Assembly (NCBI GenBank): GCA_024919195.1
Contig: CP103436.1
Span: 558,001-622,000, forward strand
DNA: 64,000 nucleotides
Direction of reading: 5' to 3'
Source: Methylophilaceae bacterium LSUCC0717
GTDB taxonomy: Bacteria > Pseudomonadota > Gammaproteobacteria > Burkholderiales > Methylophilaceae
Shown here: piece by piece, positions 63,778 to 64,000 of the stretch
Layout: every line of letters begins with the position of its first letter
How positions within the stretch are numbered: position 1 is the first letter of the stretch
Notes under the pieces: generated by a model
Told to the model about the DNA's origin: nothing
What the model saw: only the letters and a program-made list of their open reading frames with translations
Databases searched by the model: none
Made by a program: the position numbers and the translations under genes

Positions 63778-64000
63778 ATGTTAAACAAGCCAATTAAAAG
63801 AGTTTTATTGAAGCTGTCGGGCGAGGCCTTGATGGGTGAGAATTCTTTCGGTATTTCCCCAGATATTGTTAATCAAATCGTTATAGAAATTAAAAAAATC
63901 CTTGAGCAAGATATTCAACTTGCAATCGTTATCGGCGGAGGAAATATTTTTCGTGGAATCTCACTTGGTGATCAGGGAATGACCCGCGCCACTGGTGATT
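63778..64000 (+). CDS. pyrH: Uridylate kinase (partial; 3' end outside window)
   Basis: Phosphorylates UMP to UDP. The first 74 codons are visible: KRVLLKLSGEALMGE, IGGGNIFRG and the start of the GMTRATGD segment, all typical of bacterial PyrH. It follows tsf as in most proteobacteria. The ATG has no Shine-Dalgarno sequence; CATAAT six bases upstream could be a -10 giving a leaderless message. Confidence 0.95.
   Translation, partial: MLNKPIKRVLLKLSGEALMGENSFGISPDIVNQIVIEIKKILEQDIQLAIVIGGGNIFRGISLGDQGMTRATGD

Noticed and set aside
1-64000. CRISPR arrays, insertion sequences, prophage, rRNA, replication origin, restriction or toxin-antitoxin modules
   Set aside because: No direct-repeat/spacer pattern, transposase, integrase, rRNA or DnaA-box cluster was seen; all substantial frames are explained by the listed genes.

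Overview
This window looks like a contiguous chromosomal segment of a small, AT-rich (roughly 35-38% GC by eye) betaproteobacterial methylotroph. The best fit is the order Methylophilales, in the streamlined OM43 / LD28 ('Ca. Methylopumilus') type of lineage. The evidence is the ribulose monophosphate (RuMP) pathway set (transaldolase, 3-hexulose-6-phosphate synthase, 6-phospho-3-hexuloisomerase, with phosphoglucose isomerase elsewhere in the window), betaproteobacterial gene orders (rne / rluC-HAD-Rieske-sppA; gloB-mltD / methyltransferase-rnhA-dnaQ; tig-clpP-clpX-lon-tRNA-Val-tRNA-Asp-ppiD; map-glnD / rpsB-tsf-pyrH), and very tight packing. The placement is an inference from gene content and not a database result.

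Layout. 1-848: 5' part of an acetaldehyde-dehydrogenase-type gene. 0.99-3.0 kb: tRNA-Ser, a small unknown protein, and an unknown exported protein head-to-head with a secreted thermonuclease, then a periplasmic glutathione peroxidase. 3.0-8.8 kb: PEP synthase with its regulatory kinase/phosphatase, then glnE. 9.0-11.3 kb: carbon core (tal, hps, phi), with an inverted repeat around the hps promoter and strong terminators after hps and phi. 11.4-13.0 kb: pabB and a pterin dehydratase. 13.0-18.6 kb: a three-gene RND efflux operon with an unusual adaptor. 18.7-26.7 kb: tRNA-Leu, the trigger factor/Clp/Lon protein-quality-control block, two tRNAs and ppiD. 26.7-33.0 kb: a minus-strand operon gloB-mltD-peptide-binding protein-two permeases-fabI. 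33.0-37.5 kb: methyltransferase, rnhA, dnaQ, queD, M48 protease, orn, crcB. 37.4-42.7 kb: RNase E divergent from rluC, HAD phosphatase, Rieske protein and sppA. 42.7-49.0 kb: pgi, queG, tsaE, amidase, miaA, EamA transporter. 49.0-61.95 kb: an almost gapless minus-strand run of eleven genes from map and glnD through a POT transporter, lipocalin, fatty-acid desaturase, COG2907 flavoprotein, DUF1365, Cfa-type methyltransferase, an InaA-type kinase-like protein, an MnmC-like oxidoreductase and a TPR/GT41 glycosyltransferase. 62.1-64.0 kb: rpsB, tsf and the start of pyrH.

Functionally, formaldehyde would be fixed by Hps and isomerised by Phi to fructose-6-phosphate, which tal and pgi feed into regeneration and oxidation; PpsA/PpsR control PEP formation. 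GlnD and GlnE together imply the full PII / glutamine synthetase cascade. The most interesting non-housekeeping part is the lipid-modifying gene run (51.9-57.3 kb), which resembles clusters linked to cyclopropane or furan fatty acids under photo-oxidative stress but here sits inside a map-glnD operon.

The non-coding sequence is also informative. All eight convergent gene pairs abut or overlap. One divergent pair (gloB / methyltransferase) is separated by 21 bp containing a symmetrical TTATAA that could be a shared -10 element for two leaderless mRNAs. I saw no insertion sequences, prophage genes, CRISPR array, rRNA genes or replication origin. No stretch over 300 bases lacks a gene.
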